A DNA stretch of 64,000 bases from Catenaria anguillulae PL171 (taxonomy: Eukaryota; Blastocladiomycota; Blastocladiomycetes; Blastocladiales; Catenariaceae), in the NCBI GenBank assembly GCA_002102555.1, contig MCFL01000013.1:248001-312000 (forward strand), read 5' to 3'. A program made the position numbers and the translations under genes. Positions 35,858-46,835 of the stretch are shown here, in pieces. Position 1 is the stretch's first letter; each line of letters starts with the position of its first letter. The notes under the pieces are model-generated. The model was not told where the DNA came from. It saw only the letters and a program-made list of their open reading frames with translations, and did not search any database.

Positions 35858-36076
35858 GATGCTGATCATGGCCACGAATACACCGAAGAGGAACCGCCGT
35901 TGGAAGCCAAGGGTGGGTCGAGTTTTGGTAGCGCACAAGCGAATGCCGAGAATGCTGGCGCTTGGCTGGGCGAACTGCTGGTTGCCCTCAAGGACGAACT
36001 CGCCGAGGTCGAGTCCAAGCCCATGGAGCCTCTGCCTGAAGAGTTGCAAGGGTTCGACAACGGTATCATGATGTAG
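34937..36076 (+). CDS. Metacaspase-like pseudoenzyme, copy B (catalytic His and Cys replaced)
   Basis: Exons 34937-35329, 35418-35682 and 35757-36076 give 325 residues. The caspase-fold order and substitutions are the same as in copy A: Tyr84 in place of the catalytic His (ALGYGGQ) and Gln138 in place of the catalytic Cys (FDQQSAG). The supporting Asp before it and the acidic DGMNEV loop remain. The first about 250 residues are almost identical to copy A. The C-terminal about 75 residues differ (EYTEEEPPLEAKGG here) but share an ENAG..LGELL.AL motif, so the tails are homologous and diverged. Coding capacity and splice sites are fully intact, and most differences are synonymous or conservative. 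This argues for a functioning protein rather than a dead copy. Confidence 0.75.
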
Positions 36077-36189
36077 ACGTTTGTACCATCTTTGTGTTTT
36101 TCTTTTTCGGGTATAAACGTCATTCTGTTACCAAATGGCGTGCACGGCTTCCCGTCCCTCATTCGTGTATCTCACTGCCACCCGACGCA

Positions 36190-38466
36190 ATGAAAACAGC
36201 TTCATGCACACATCAGACACCGGCAATTGTGCCCGCTCAAAAGGAGGTAACTGTAACGGATCCATTGCGCCCGCCACGACCGAGAAGCTCGTTCACCACA
36301 CTTCACGCGTGCTTTCTGGTGAGCGGCGGTGCAGTGGTTGTTGAAATCGCACGCTGGGCGTTTTTGACGGCCGTAAACAGAACCCTTTCGGAATCTATCT
36401 TGAATTATTTGACTGGATGTGAGGCTATTATGATCACCTACCTGGCACTCCGCCGAATCGTCTCCGGGTCTGTCGTTTTGGAGGGGTTGGCGTTGGCGCC
36501 TGTTGCTGCATTGCACCGAGAGTCCCGCAGCTCAAATGCATCCACATTATCGTCTGCAATTAACGGTCGGCTGGCAGCGTGGGCGCGTCGAGCTCTTGCC
36601 CCGTCCGTCCCGTCGCGAAAGTACTTTGTTCCGATGGTGTGGATGATTATGGCCGTGCTGGTGATTGAGATGTTAGTCGTCCTCGTTGCTGCACCTGGAG
36701 TGCATGCGCAAAACCAATCGATATTGCTTCCAGGCAATCCATGGCATGTCTTTTTCCGGACGACAGGTCGGTGCATGTTTTCTTCCCACCCATCACGAGG
36801 GATCGCAAATGGCATGAATGACTCACACCACCATCTTTGGTCATAAAGATGTCATTGTATCTTGCGCTCAATCGCTCGTTTTTCCGACCATTGTCAAGCT
36901 ATACATTCGCAAGACCGAGCCTGCAAATCCCAACGGCAAGATATCGTTTTCGTATCTATGCTTGGTGGGCGGATTTGCCTCTTGGGGCGTTTCGCACATT
37001 GGGATTCCAAGCGCCCTTTTGATTTGTGGCATATTCATGCTGTGCGGCATTCTGCACATGGTTGTTGGGATTATTTGGTCACTTGTCAAGCGACGCCCGT
37101 TTTTCGAGTGGTGCGCACATTTTGACGTGTTCCACATTGGCTTTTGTGGTGCGTTTCTCTACAGTTACATGACGAACGTCTGAGCAGATTTCAGGTGATG
37201 ATGAAAACGACGTGTGTCCTTTTCATGTGTGAATAGCCCTGTTTTCGCTTTCGACCTTAACTCCGGTCGCCACAGAGTTGGGAAAGGTCATTGTCAGCTC
37301 ACTTGGAGTCTCCAACGTCACTGCCCAGCTGATTGGGACAACCTCGATCCGGGTGCTGCTGGGAACAGTGGTGGTATTGACAGAGCTCCTGTCCAAACAC
37401 TTTTTGGGACCGGATGGATTCTTTCTGTCATTTGGACTTCGGGTATTTGTTCATTGAGCTCCTCTTCTCAACAGCGTGGATTAACTGTGTGCTCCCACTG
37501 TCCCTTATCATGGCAGTACTTTAGCGAGATCATCATCATGCTGCTCTCTGTCAACAGCATCTCAACTCTGCCCGACCTCGCTGCGTTTGCCGTGTTCAAC
37601 GTCATAATTGTCTTTGCCCGCGACTCGGGTATTGTGGGTGACTTGGTCTATCTGTTATCAAAACAGCTGGATGCATTTGCCTGGTTTGTCGAATCATCGA
37701 GTGCAAGCCTGGCAATCCAGAGCAGTGTCCCGCTCACTCACGAAACACGCACCAATCCCCAGCAAGCGCCATTGTCGCCGTTTACTCGTTCAGACTCGTC
37801 CGCGTCCAATGCGCCAATGCTCAAGAAGCACTCAAGTCCAGCATCAACAAAGGTGCGAAAAAAAACGATGCTTGTCACCAGTGTCATCACGGCTCACTCT
37901 TTTCCCGAATCGTCTCATCATGTCCCCAATAGTCTGCTCTGCTCAGCGCCATTCCAGAACCTGCCCTTTCCACTCCGCCACCGACCTGTGCCGCAGTTCC
38001 CACGCCAACGCGCCCGGTACTCGCACCTTCCATGCAACTGAATCCGTGGCACATTCACGTGCAGTTCCAAGTTGAGCGCTTTCAACACAATGTTGTCGCA
38101 CGCATCTTGACGATTGTGGTATTCACCATCCGCCTGCTCGTTCGCATTTTCATTGCAGCTATAGACCCGACATTTGTCGGGCTGGATTCGGTGATGATGC
38201 GCATGCAAATGGTTTTGGGAATCGCATTGTCAACGGCTGCGGGACAAATGCTTGCGACGTGGTTTGTTTGGCGCAAGCTCCAAACAATAGAGCGTGCCGG
38301 AGGCAAGCAAGTCATGTTCAGCGAAAAGGGAACAAGGTCAGGAGGGAAGCAGCGTCGTCGTCCAAGCTGGTGGAAGCTTGTGACAAGGACAGACTTGTGG
38401 GTCGTTGAGCATTTGCTGTTGAATGTCACAGGCATGGCGCTCGTTGTTCTTTCGAGCGATGTATGA
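36190..38466 (+). CDS. Multi-pass membrane protein of unknown function
   Basis: Exons 36190-36766, 36849-37148, 37237-37442, 37517-37852 and 37933-38466 give 650 residues. At least eight hydrophobic segments are visible, e.g. FLVSGGAVVVEIARWAFL, VPMVWMIMAVLVIEMLVVL, LLICGIFMLCGILHMVVGI, IRVLLGTVVVLTELL, ILTIVVFTIRLLVRIFIAA and MVLGIALSTAAGQMLATWFV. A Ser/Pro-rich soluble loop (about residues 415-500) separates the main helical block from the C-terminal helices. No family is recognised. The first intron ends in AAG. The intron at 37443-37516 is open in another frame, but only splicing keeps a single frame. It begins about 110 bases after the stop of pseudo-metacaspase copy B. Confidence 0.65.
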
Positions 38467-39394
38467 GGAATCCCTATCGATCTGTATCACTTGCGATTGC
38501 TTTACTGAGCTGCGGCGAATGCAATGAGCATCATCCGTCCCTCACACAACCAGCGCGCCTGGGTGATCCCTGTCATGCTGCGAAAGGACGTTGAGTCTTG
38601 GTCAATAATGGATCCAAACTTATGAAGACAGAGTGACCATTCAGAATTCACACAAAGGCCTCGCAAGAAAAAAAAATACGTACGACTACTAGTAGTCCAG
38701 TGCTTGGCCAAGCTTGTTGTCGAAAGGAATGGGAATCACCCGCCGTTTTGGCGACGGCAACGAGCGAAATGCGGACAGGGTGATGGTTGAAGGTGACCAA
38801 AAGGTTGACCGGGATCCAGGGCTGAATGCGGGAATGGGGAGAGAAATATAGCACATAACGCTGATGAGAAAGCGGATTGGGCAAGCTATGATGTGAATGC
38901 CTCCATAGTGATCAGAGTGGAGGAGGCTGATCGACGAGTGATTGAGTGGCACCGCACTGACGACGCCTCACTCAAGTCGTAATGGTGTGTTCCTGCCAAG
39001 GTGTTTTTGGCTGCGGTCAGTGGGCGGAAAACAGCACCGCTGCCGTGTGAGCCTTGGCCCACTCGCCGCTCGTATCGCTCTCCAGTCAGCGCACCGTTCC
39101 GCCAGCCATCGCCATAGCCATAGACTCCTTCGCTATCAAATGCCCATGTGTTTCCAGCCGTAGAGTAACTCGCATTCTACTCCTGGCACTCTCTCAAGAC
39201 ATCATCTTTACCCTGCGCACCGTTTCCTGGACAGGCTCCAAGTCTTTGTGCTGCCCGTGTGTGTCTGCCGCTCTTCATCGCTCGCCGAGTCCAAACCATT
39301 TGTCCAACGGCGCCACTCGTTTTCACTCGCTCGGTTAGACTGCCCTCAGCATCCCACTTTGCTCGCACGCCCGCCCCGACCTTGACCATCAATC
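38467..39394. other. intergenic region upstream of chitin synthase
   Basis: About 930 bases. Minus-strand open frames at 38502-38952 have no recognisable domain, and I could not join them convincingly. It is expected to hold the chitin synthase promoter; the CT-rich 39230-39390 segment suits a leader. Confidence 0.4.
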
Positions 39395-42157
39395 ATGGCG
39401 TACCAACAGCCCCGCCCCACGGGCCAGCAGCCGCCCCAGCAATACTACTCTCAGGGTCCCGGCCCCGCCCCGCAGTACGCTCAGCAAACGAGCTACCAGC
39501 AAACCACAACGGCCACGTATGCCGCTTCGACCACCTCGTCCTCGCAGCACCACCAGCAACAGGGCTACTATGGCCAGGCCGTTGAAATGAACAACTACTC
39601 GCCAGCCGCCATGCCCACGCCCGGCCCCGCAGTTGGCTTCTACGACCAGGGCTATGCGCCGCAGGCCATGCCTGGTCAACCCCGCCCGACCCGTGTCAAG
39701 ACCATCAAGCGTGCCGTTGCTGTCCGTGACGGCAAGCTGGTAGTGGATTTGGAAGTGTCGCCTGAGCTCATTGACCCGACCAAGGTCAAGTATACGCAAG
39801 GCGAAGAGTTTACCAAGTATGTAGCATTGCCATCTACTGCATCCTGGTTCCCCCACCCAACACTCAGAGCTCACACTTTGTTGCTTGAATCACAGGCTTC
39901 GCTACACGGCCGCCACTTGCGACCCCAACGACTTTGCCCGCGAAGGATACCAGCTTCGCCAATCGCTGTATGGCCGCAAAACCGAACTCTTCATCGTCGT
40001 CACCATGTACAACGAAGACTCGATTTTGTTTACGCGCACCATGCAAGCCATCAACAAGAACATTCAGCACATGTGCAACAAGAAATCGGGCCCGTTTGCC
40101 GGCGAGGATGGCTGGCAAAAGATTGTGGTGTGCATTGTGTCTGACGGTCGCCAAAAGGTCAACAAGGACGTCCTCACGGTGCTCTCGTCCATGGGTGTGT
40201 ACCAAGAGGGCGTGTGTGTTCCCAAATTCATGAACCGCGACACGGGTGCACACATTTTCGAGTTTACGACCCAGATTGCCGTCACGGACAAGATGGACGT
40301 CAAGACGCACCGTGACGGTGGCGTTGTCCCCGTTCAAGTTCTGTTTTGTCTCAAGGAAAAGAACCAAAAGAAGATCAACTCGCATCGTTGGTTCTTCAAC
40401 GCCTTTGGCCCCGTGCTGCAGCCAACGTGTGTGTGCTTGTGGATGTCGGTACAAAGCCCGCGCGCGAGTCCATTTACCGTTTGTGGAGGTGCTTTGACAC
40501 CAACCCTCAAGTCGGTGGCGCGTGCGGTGAGATTGCCGTTGAGTACGATTCCGTGTTCCACTTGATCAAGCCCATCATTGCCGCTCAAAACTTTGAGTAC
40601 AAAATGTCCAACATTCTCGACAAGCCCTCGAGTCGTGGGCCGGCTACATTTCCGTGTTGCCCGGTGCCTTCTCGGCGTACCGCTACAAGGCGCTGCTCGG
40701 ACGCCCGCTCGCCCAGTACTTCAAGGGTGAAAAGCTGCACGATTCCGGTGACGTGTTCCAAGCCAACATGTACCTCGCCGAGGATCGCATCTTGTGTTTC
40801 GAGCTTGTCGCCAAGAAGAATGAGGGCTGGGTGTTGCAGTACGAAAAGGATTCACAAGCCATTACCGATGTGCCCGACAACTTCCCCGAGTTTATCTCGC
40901 AGCGTCGTCGTTGGCTCAACGGCTCCACGTTCGCCATGCTTTACGCCCTCGGCAACGTTGGACAAATCTACACGTCGGGCCAGTCCTTCTTGCGCATGAT
41001 TGTCTTCACGCTCGAGTTCTTGTACATGGCCATCAACTTTGTCTTCAACTACTTTTCCTCGCCAACTTTTACCTTGCCTTCCACTTCCTCGTGGACGATT
41101 TCAACCAACTCATCCGCGACCCTGCCAAGCGCGCCCAATGGGCCTTGTTGCCGCAAACCGTCGACTGGGGCTTGCCTCGCTCGGAATTGTTCCGCACGCT
41201 CGTTGGCTCCTGTGCTTTCCGTTTTCCGTTCCGTGTACATCTTGTCCATCACGACCACGTTCATTGCCGCGCTTGGTAACCGCCCGCAAGCCGCAAAGTA
41301 CATTTACTTGTTTGCCATTTGGCTGTTTGCCGCCATCACGGCCCTCATGTTCTACATGATTGTGCTGTCGCTTGCTCGTGATTGGGACTCGCTCAAGCAA
41401 GGAGCCGAGAATGCGACGCGTGGCGATTTCAGCTCGGCCGACTCGAACCGGTTCATTTTGACTTCGGTTGCCCTCGGTGCCACCTACGGCATGTACTTCT
41501 TGGCCTCGTTCCTGTTCCGCGAGCCCTGGCACATGTTCACGTGCTTTGCGCAATACCTCTTCTTGCTCCCGACCTACGTCAACCTGCTCCAAATTTACGC
41601 CTACTCCAACATCTCGGATGTGACCTGGGGTACCAAGGGTGACAATGGCCCAGTTGTTGGCAAGGGTGTGCAAGTCAAGAAGGGCGAGGACGGCCAAGAG
41701 GTGGCCGATTTGGAGTTGCCGTCGCAAAATCCGGCCGATGTCAGTCACGCGTACCAGCAACGTGTGCAACAGCTGCAACAACTCAAGAAGGTCTTGGCCG
41801 CCGGCGAGCAAAAGGAAAAGAGCACGCTTACCAGCGAAGATATGTTCAAGCAGTACGTAGCCTCAATCAAGTTATATTCCGCCATTCTGTCGAGTCCTAA
41901 CCGCTTTTTTTATTATTGCGTTCAGGTTCCGTACCATTTGGCTGCTCATTTGGATCGTGTTCAACGGCTCGCTCGTTGCCATCCTCATCGCTCCGTCATC
42001 GATTGGTATCGAAGATGGTCGCGGTTTGCGCATGACGTACCTCACTGGCCTCTTCCTTGCCGTGGCTGCCCTTTCGGCTGTCCGCTTTGTTGGCTCGTGT
42101 GGTTACCTGATCTCGCGTGGTCTGTGCTCGCCTTTCAAGTCGAGGGGCAACGCCTAA
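39395..42157 (+). CDS. CHS: Chitin synthase (division 1), reading frame interrupted by about five one-base losses
   Basis: Membrane glycosyltransferase that polymerises UDP-GlcNAc into chitin. Coding blocks are 39395-39816, 39896-41852 and 41926-42157. A Gln/Tyr/Pro-rich N-terminus leads into the catalytic region: [71 protein letters not shown] and finally [10 protein letters not shown] with the QRRRW signature. C-terminal membrane helices follow. The frame slips near 40423 (CAGCC-AAC), 40627 (AAGCCC-TCGAG), 41058 (TTTTCC-TCGCC), about 41207 and about 41218. Each slip is explained by one base missing from a C or T run. Correcting for five bases gives 871 residues, the expected size. All conserved residues persist, so assembly error is more likely than decay. 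Confidence 0.85.
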
Positions 42158-42761
42158 ACCCAAGGTGGCTCATGAGATCTTCAGTCGTTAACTTGTGTGT
42201 CGTCCTTTTTTTTGTACTTGTTATTCTTGTGCCTCCGCCATTTGGCCATGGCCATATTCAGCGTTTCTTTGTCGATCCACCAAAGTCGACCATCGTTCTT
42301 GTACTCCAATCACTTTTCCTCTGTTCTAAGTCACATTTCTTTTTACCTCTCCGAATACACCAATCAATACAGCCTTTCCCTATGCGCCGCCCAGTCTTCC
42401 AACGAATGATTTCCTGTATGTAGATTCCGGTGACCGACATTCGCAACACGGATTCAGCTGCAGGTGCGTAACGCAGTCCATGAAACATGAAGCAGGCACC
42501 GACTCGCATGCATCATGGCAACCTGATTTACTGGTCAAGGGCGGCATACAATATGACTGTCGTCGCAAACAATCATCTTGAGTGCGGACATGGATCTGGA
42601 TGACGACACGATGGCTGCATACCGGCTTGTCGATAGAGTGACGTGGTGCGGATGCCGAACACCTCCGATCCGGCGAGTTGAGACATCGTCATTGCTGTGC
42701 GTACGGTATAGTCAGTCAGTTTCTCTCTCTCTTTGGCAACATATGAAACAATAACCATGAC
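42158..42761. other. intergenic region between chitin synthase and RMND1
   Basis: About 600 bases. T-rich presumed 3' UTR of chitin synthase up to about 42420, then the presumed RMND1 promoter with a CT repeat at 42722-42733. No gene supported. Confidence 0.4.
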
Positions 42762-44494
42762 ATGCAAATGAATGCGCTCAAGTCCATCATGTCATTCACC
42801 TCCCTCCGTTCTCTGGCTGTCCCTTCTGCATCGGCAGCACTCCGGCGGTCCTTGACGATTAGGCCATCGTCATCGCTCGCCCGCAATCCGCCAAGTGCCA
42901 TCCCACTTGCTCGCCATTCCCTTATTGGCTCGCCGCTCTCAGCATCAGTCCCGCTGGGCCACCGATGGATCCACGCTGGCTCCTTGCAGCTCGCCTCGTC
43001 CTCATCCTCAAAGCGTGACGAACATGCACCTCCCTCAGCTGCCGCTAGTGCCACGACCGCAGCCGGTGTCGTCATGGGCCCGCCCGTCACCAAAAAGAAA
43101 AAGGCCAGCGTGCGCCGTGCGGGCTCGGGCGCCGCCTCGCACATCACCATGGATGACGAGCACGTCCCGAGCTTGGACTCGATCGCATCCGTATGAATTT
43201 TGTCCGCAAACTCTGCACACAAAACTCTATTCACTCACGTAAATTACTCAAACAAACACACAAACACACAGAACACACAAATCGTGGCCTTTTCCACGGC
43301 CCAAGAATACTCGCTCCCGTCGCTCCTGTCGGTCCTTGACCGCGCTCCCGGGTACACGCTGCTGCCCACACTTGCCGCCGACGTGCTGCACATTCGCGAT
43401 GACGTGGCACACGACGTGCATGCGTCAGGCGAGCTGTTTGTGTTTGCGGACGGCTCATTTGTTGCCTGGGGCACCAATGCGCAGGAAATCGGCAGCAGGT
43501 TTCTCGCAGGCGTGCTGAAAAAGGCCCCGGGTAGGGCGCCCAGTGGTGAAAAGATGCCGCCGATTGAGGTGATGCCGAGCGCGGCGGTCGAGATGGAGGA
43601 AATGGAGTACATTGAAGATGCAAACGAGTGCGTGCTCTCAATCATTTGCCGACGCTTGGGCGTACATGCGGTTCATGGCAGGCTGACAATGGCCCATCAA
43701 TTAGGACTACGGGTCTGACGGGCGACCTCATCATCATTGGCTCGCACCCACCTCCGCAACTCTCAAAACTCGCCTTTTCGCACGGCCTGTCACGCTCGGC
43801 GAAAATTGCCGTGCTTGAATCCCTCCTGGACCGCTACCTCAACTCGACACGGCACATCCCACACGTGTTGGCCCAAGGCCACGCGCTCGCCATGTCACGC
43901 ACACAAATCCTGCAAAAGATTGGCGAACTCCTCTCGGTGCGTGCGCTGCTCAACCTCTCCGGATCACCACACGGGTCAGGCGAGAGTTTGTTGGATACGC
44001 CCGAGTTTTACTGGAGCAAGCCCCAACTCGAAGAGTATTACACCAAGGTGACTCGGTGGTTGGATGTCAAGCCGCGCATCTCCCTGTTGAATCAAAAGCT
44101 GGATTATGCGGGCGAGTTTGCCAATGTGCTCCGCGGGCATTTGAGCGAGCAGCATTCGTTGAAGTTGGAGTGGTTCATCATCATTCTCGTACGCCCCCCC
44201 TTTTTCATTCCTTTCCTTCATTATGCTGGGGTTTGGTGACTGACACTCTTGGGTGCACGTATCAAACAGATTGCAATTGAAGTCGTGTTTGGATTGGTCG
44301 AATGGGCCGAAAAGCTCGGCTATGTGCATCTCACGGGCCATGCGCATGTGGCCGAGCGCATCGACAAGACGCTGTGCGACTGCCAGCACGGCCATCATGG
44401 TCAGGACGAGTTTGGGTCGGCGGCCGCAAGCGCACCCATGGCGTCGGACGAGGCATTGCAAGCCTCGGGTGTGGTGGCCGTCAGAAGAGCATAG
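42762..44494 (+). CDS. RMND1: RMND1/Rmd1-family mitochondrial protein (DUF155)
   Basis: Exons 42762-43190, 43272-43627, 43705-44188 and 44270-44494 give 497 residues. The first about 75 residues are Arg/Ser/Ala-rich without acidic residues, a likely mitochondrial presequence. The DUF155 domain has FSTAQEYSLPSLL, GELFVFADGSFVAWGT, SRSAKIAVLE, IGELLSVRALLNLSG, LLDTPEFYWSKPQLEEYY and RISLLNQKLDYAGEFANVLR. A C-terminal hydrophobic segment follows (LEWFIIILIAIEVVFGL). Family members anchor mitochondrial ribosomes to the inner membrane (RMND1) or act in meiotic division (Rmd1/Sad1-interacting). The presequence points to the mitochondrial type here. Confidence 0.88.
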
Positions 44495-44644
44495 CCTCTC
44501 TTATCACTTGATCAAGAATAGTACTCGTAGTCATGGTATATGCATAGGCATTTTCCGTCCATCTACAACGAAAACAAGGCGTCCCACTGTTCCCGAGCCA
44601 CCCATTTCGTCAGTCAATGATCATTGCAAAAATCCAAAGCATTT

Positions 44645-45995
44645 CTACGCGAACAGTATTAACCAACGTACCAACTCGTCTGTCCCCTGACCGCCTTCCC
44701 ACACGGCAAACCCGCACGCTTGCCGGGCGTGACACAAGCGCAATCGGGCACGCAAGCTGCGCCGACTTGGATACCATACCTTTGTTGCGCCCTCGTCCAA
44801 CGTCAGGACACGCTCGTGTGCGTGTGCGTCCCACGACACGTGCGCAGTGCTTGCACGAGATAGGGACACGAGGTCACGGCCCAGAATCGGGTCAAATGAC
44901 ATTGGCGTGTGTGTGGTAGGCGAATACGTGGCGCGCATACCGAAAAAGTGGACGCCGATGAGGATGGTTGGCGAGCACGTGGATGACGTGGGTGGACATA
45001 AGCTGTCAACCAAGCTGGTTAATGAGTTGGGACCCAAATGGCTTGGTGGATCAATGCCATATGTACCGATTCAGGTTAAAATCGACCCAGTCCAGCGGGG
45101 CATTTGGCCCGACCTTGCCACGGTGTGACGAATAGTCATATGTCATGAGGCTCACGCCAACCAGAGATGCGGGTCCAAGCGAGGCGGCAACCGCTGGGTC
45201 GAGTCCCTTGGGGAGCTGCGGCGCGAGGGGATCGCCGGGCAGCGGCGCGGGCGGTGCCACGAGAATAAACGTGAGGTTGTGCTTGGCAAATGCCGAGGTG
45301 ATGCGGTGCAGAAGCGGACCGAGGTAGTCGAGTAGAGCTGTGACTTCAAGGACGACTGAAGAAAATCGTGGGCGGTTGTTTAGTTGACGTGATAACTCTG
45401 GAAGTTATCGCTCGAGACACACAACACACATCCGTCGTATCCGAATGCTTGACATGCCGCTACGAGCACTTGAACGAATTGCTGACCCGTGTGCCCTTGC
45501 TGGCCTTGGACAAGGGCAATGTAGTCAGGTTGAGTCCAGGCATCGGCATCAAGTGTGACGCGGGGAACCACCTTGGGTCGGTGGGCGGTCGGATCCGACG
45601 TTGACAAATTGCCAGAATCGGCCGAGATGGCTGCCAGCCAGGTCAAGTTGCGGTCGGTTTGCGTAGTGACCTCGAACGACCCAGCCGCCGGTCTGTGCTA
45701 ACTCGCAACGCGGCAACGTGAGATCAGCAGCGCCACAAAACGTTGACTGATGGCGGAATCGTGAATGGGACGGAACGGACAGTGGGCGAATGGCGTGCCA
45801 AGTCGGGGAGACATGTGTCAAGTTGGCGGCATGGGTAAGCGTGCGAACGTAGCCTTCGGCGTTCCACGGTGTCACGTAGACGAGAATTGGCACACGGGCA
45901 CGCGAGACGGCCGAAGAGACGACGGCGGCGGTGGATGCGAGACATACGAGCAACACGGCGGCGGCTAGCCGATGGTGCAAATGCATTGGGTGCAT
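44645..45995 (-). CDS. CHID1-type secreted/lysosomal glycoside hydrolase family 18 protein
   Basis: Exons 45995-45781, 45692-45430, 45355-45067 and 45014-44645 give 378 residues, close to the 393 of human CHID1 (stabilin-1 interacting chitinase-like protein). A signal peptide (AAAVLLVCLASTAAVVSSA) is followed by VYVTPWNAEGY and HVSPTWHAI. Later come VPRV, FVQVLVAACQAFGYDGFVLEV, VGVSLMTYDYSSH with VGPNAPLDWV, ILIGVHFFGM, HVSWD and FAVWEGGQG. All are equivalents of CHID1 blocks in order. The YDGFVLEV junction, formed by splicing, lacks the DxxDxDxE chitinase motif, as in CHID1. It may therefore bind rather than cleave chitin. The last intron is short (52, or 64 bases with the next AG). Confidence 0.8.
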
Positions 45996-46031
45996 AGTGT
46001 ATTGAGCAAGCAAGCAGAGGGAATTTGGACA

Positions 46032-46835
46032 TTACAATTTTGGAGAAGGCCGAGGAGTCGATTCCACAGCAGATCCGCGGTCCAATAACAAGCTCAACGG
46101 CGGCACCGCGTCCCGCTCGAAATCAAAATAGAACATGAGTGCATCGACATACTCATCCCGATTGCCATCACCGTCACCAAGAGCCAGCCTGCCCACCCGG
46201 GGAATGCGCCCAATGACTTTGAATCCACACCGTGTCCACAACTTGACGGATGCCTGATTGGACACAAACACCAAGTTGAACATGGATGCGCGGTACCCAA
46301 TGGCCGGGGCAAGTCGAACAAAGGCCAACGCCATAGCCACGCCGACATTGCGCGCGCGGTGCGAGGGCGAGACAATGAACCCGCCGTTGCACACGTGGGA
46401 GCATCTCCCGGGAAAGTTTGGTTTGATGTAAAAAGTGCCGGCGACGTGTGTTTTCACGAGGTGGGCAGGCCACGAGGCAGGATCCGACTCGTCACCAGGT
46501 GCAGAGAGCGAAAGGGGTGGGTTAACGTTGCGGAGGGCGACAAAGGCATCGGCCGAGAGAAAGTAGGCTTTGAAGGCGTTGGCGTCGAGCGTGTGCTCCT
46601 GAGGGTAGGTGTTGCCTTGCGTGATCTCGTGGTTGAGCAGGGCATGGAGATGGGCAAAGAGGGGCGAGGAGGCGGGCAAGGCCTGCGGGACGGGGACAAT
46701 GGCGATGTTGGCGGATTGGAAAGCGGGCGCGGCATTGATGGTGGCGAGGACGTGTTGGACAGCTGCATCATGTTGTGCAGCGGCAGGGCTGCCACTGCCA
46801 GTGGGCCGCTGGATGGCGCCGTATGCGGATGACAT
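46032..46835 (-). CDS. GNAT acetyltransferase resembling yeast Mpr1
   Basis: Single exon, 267 residues from ATG 46835. A second in-frame ATG at 46880 would add 15 residues. The block YIKPNFPGRCSHVCNGGFIV, then RARNVGVAMAL (acetyl-CoA loop, Q/R-x-x-G-x-A pattern), FNLVFVSNQASVKLWTRCGF and IGRIPRVGRL is close to Mpr1. In S. cerevisiae Sigma strains Mpr1 acetylates proline analogues and protects against oxidative stress. The N-terminus (LFAHLHALLNHEITQGNTYP) also matches the family's substrate-side helix. It is probably cytosolic or mitochondrial; the true substrate is unknown. Confidence 0.82.
   Translation of the reverse strand: MSSAYGAIQRPTGSGSPAAAQHDAAVQHVLATINAAPAFQSANIAIVPVPQALPASSPLFAHLHALLNHEITQGNTYPQEHTLDANAFKAYFLSADAFVALRNVNPPLSLSAPGDESDPASWPAHLVKTHVAGTFYIKPNFPGRCSHVCNGGFIVSPSHRARNVGVAMALAFVRLAPAIGYRASMFNLVFVSNQASVKLWTRCGFKVIGRIPRVGRLALGDGDGNRDEYVDALMFYFDFERDAVPPLSLLLDRGSAVESTPRPSPKL

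Noticed and set aside
29305-36076. Active metacaspase pair
   Set aside because: Both catalytic positions are substituted identically in the two copies, so peptidase activity by the known mechanism is not supported.
37443-37516. Membrane-like reading (YLFIELLFSTAWINCVLPLSL) across 37443-37516
   Set aside because: Using it requires two opposing frame corrections, whereas a 74-base GT-AG intron joins the flanking frames cleanly.
38502-38952. Small minus-strand gene upstream of chitin synthase
   Set aside because: Two open stretches could be joined by a long intron, but the product has no family resemblance and no strong start context.
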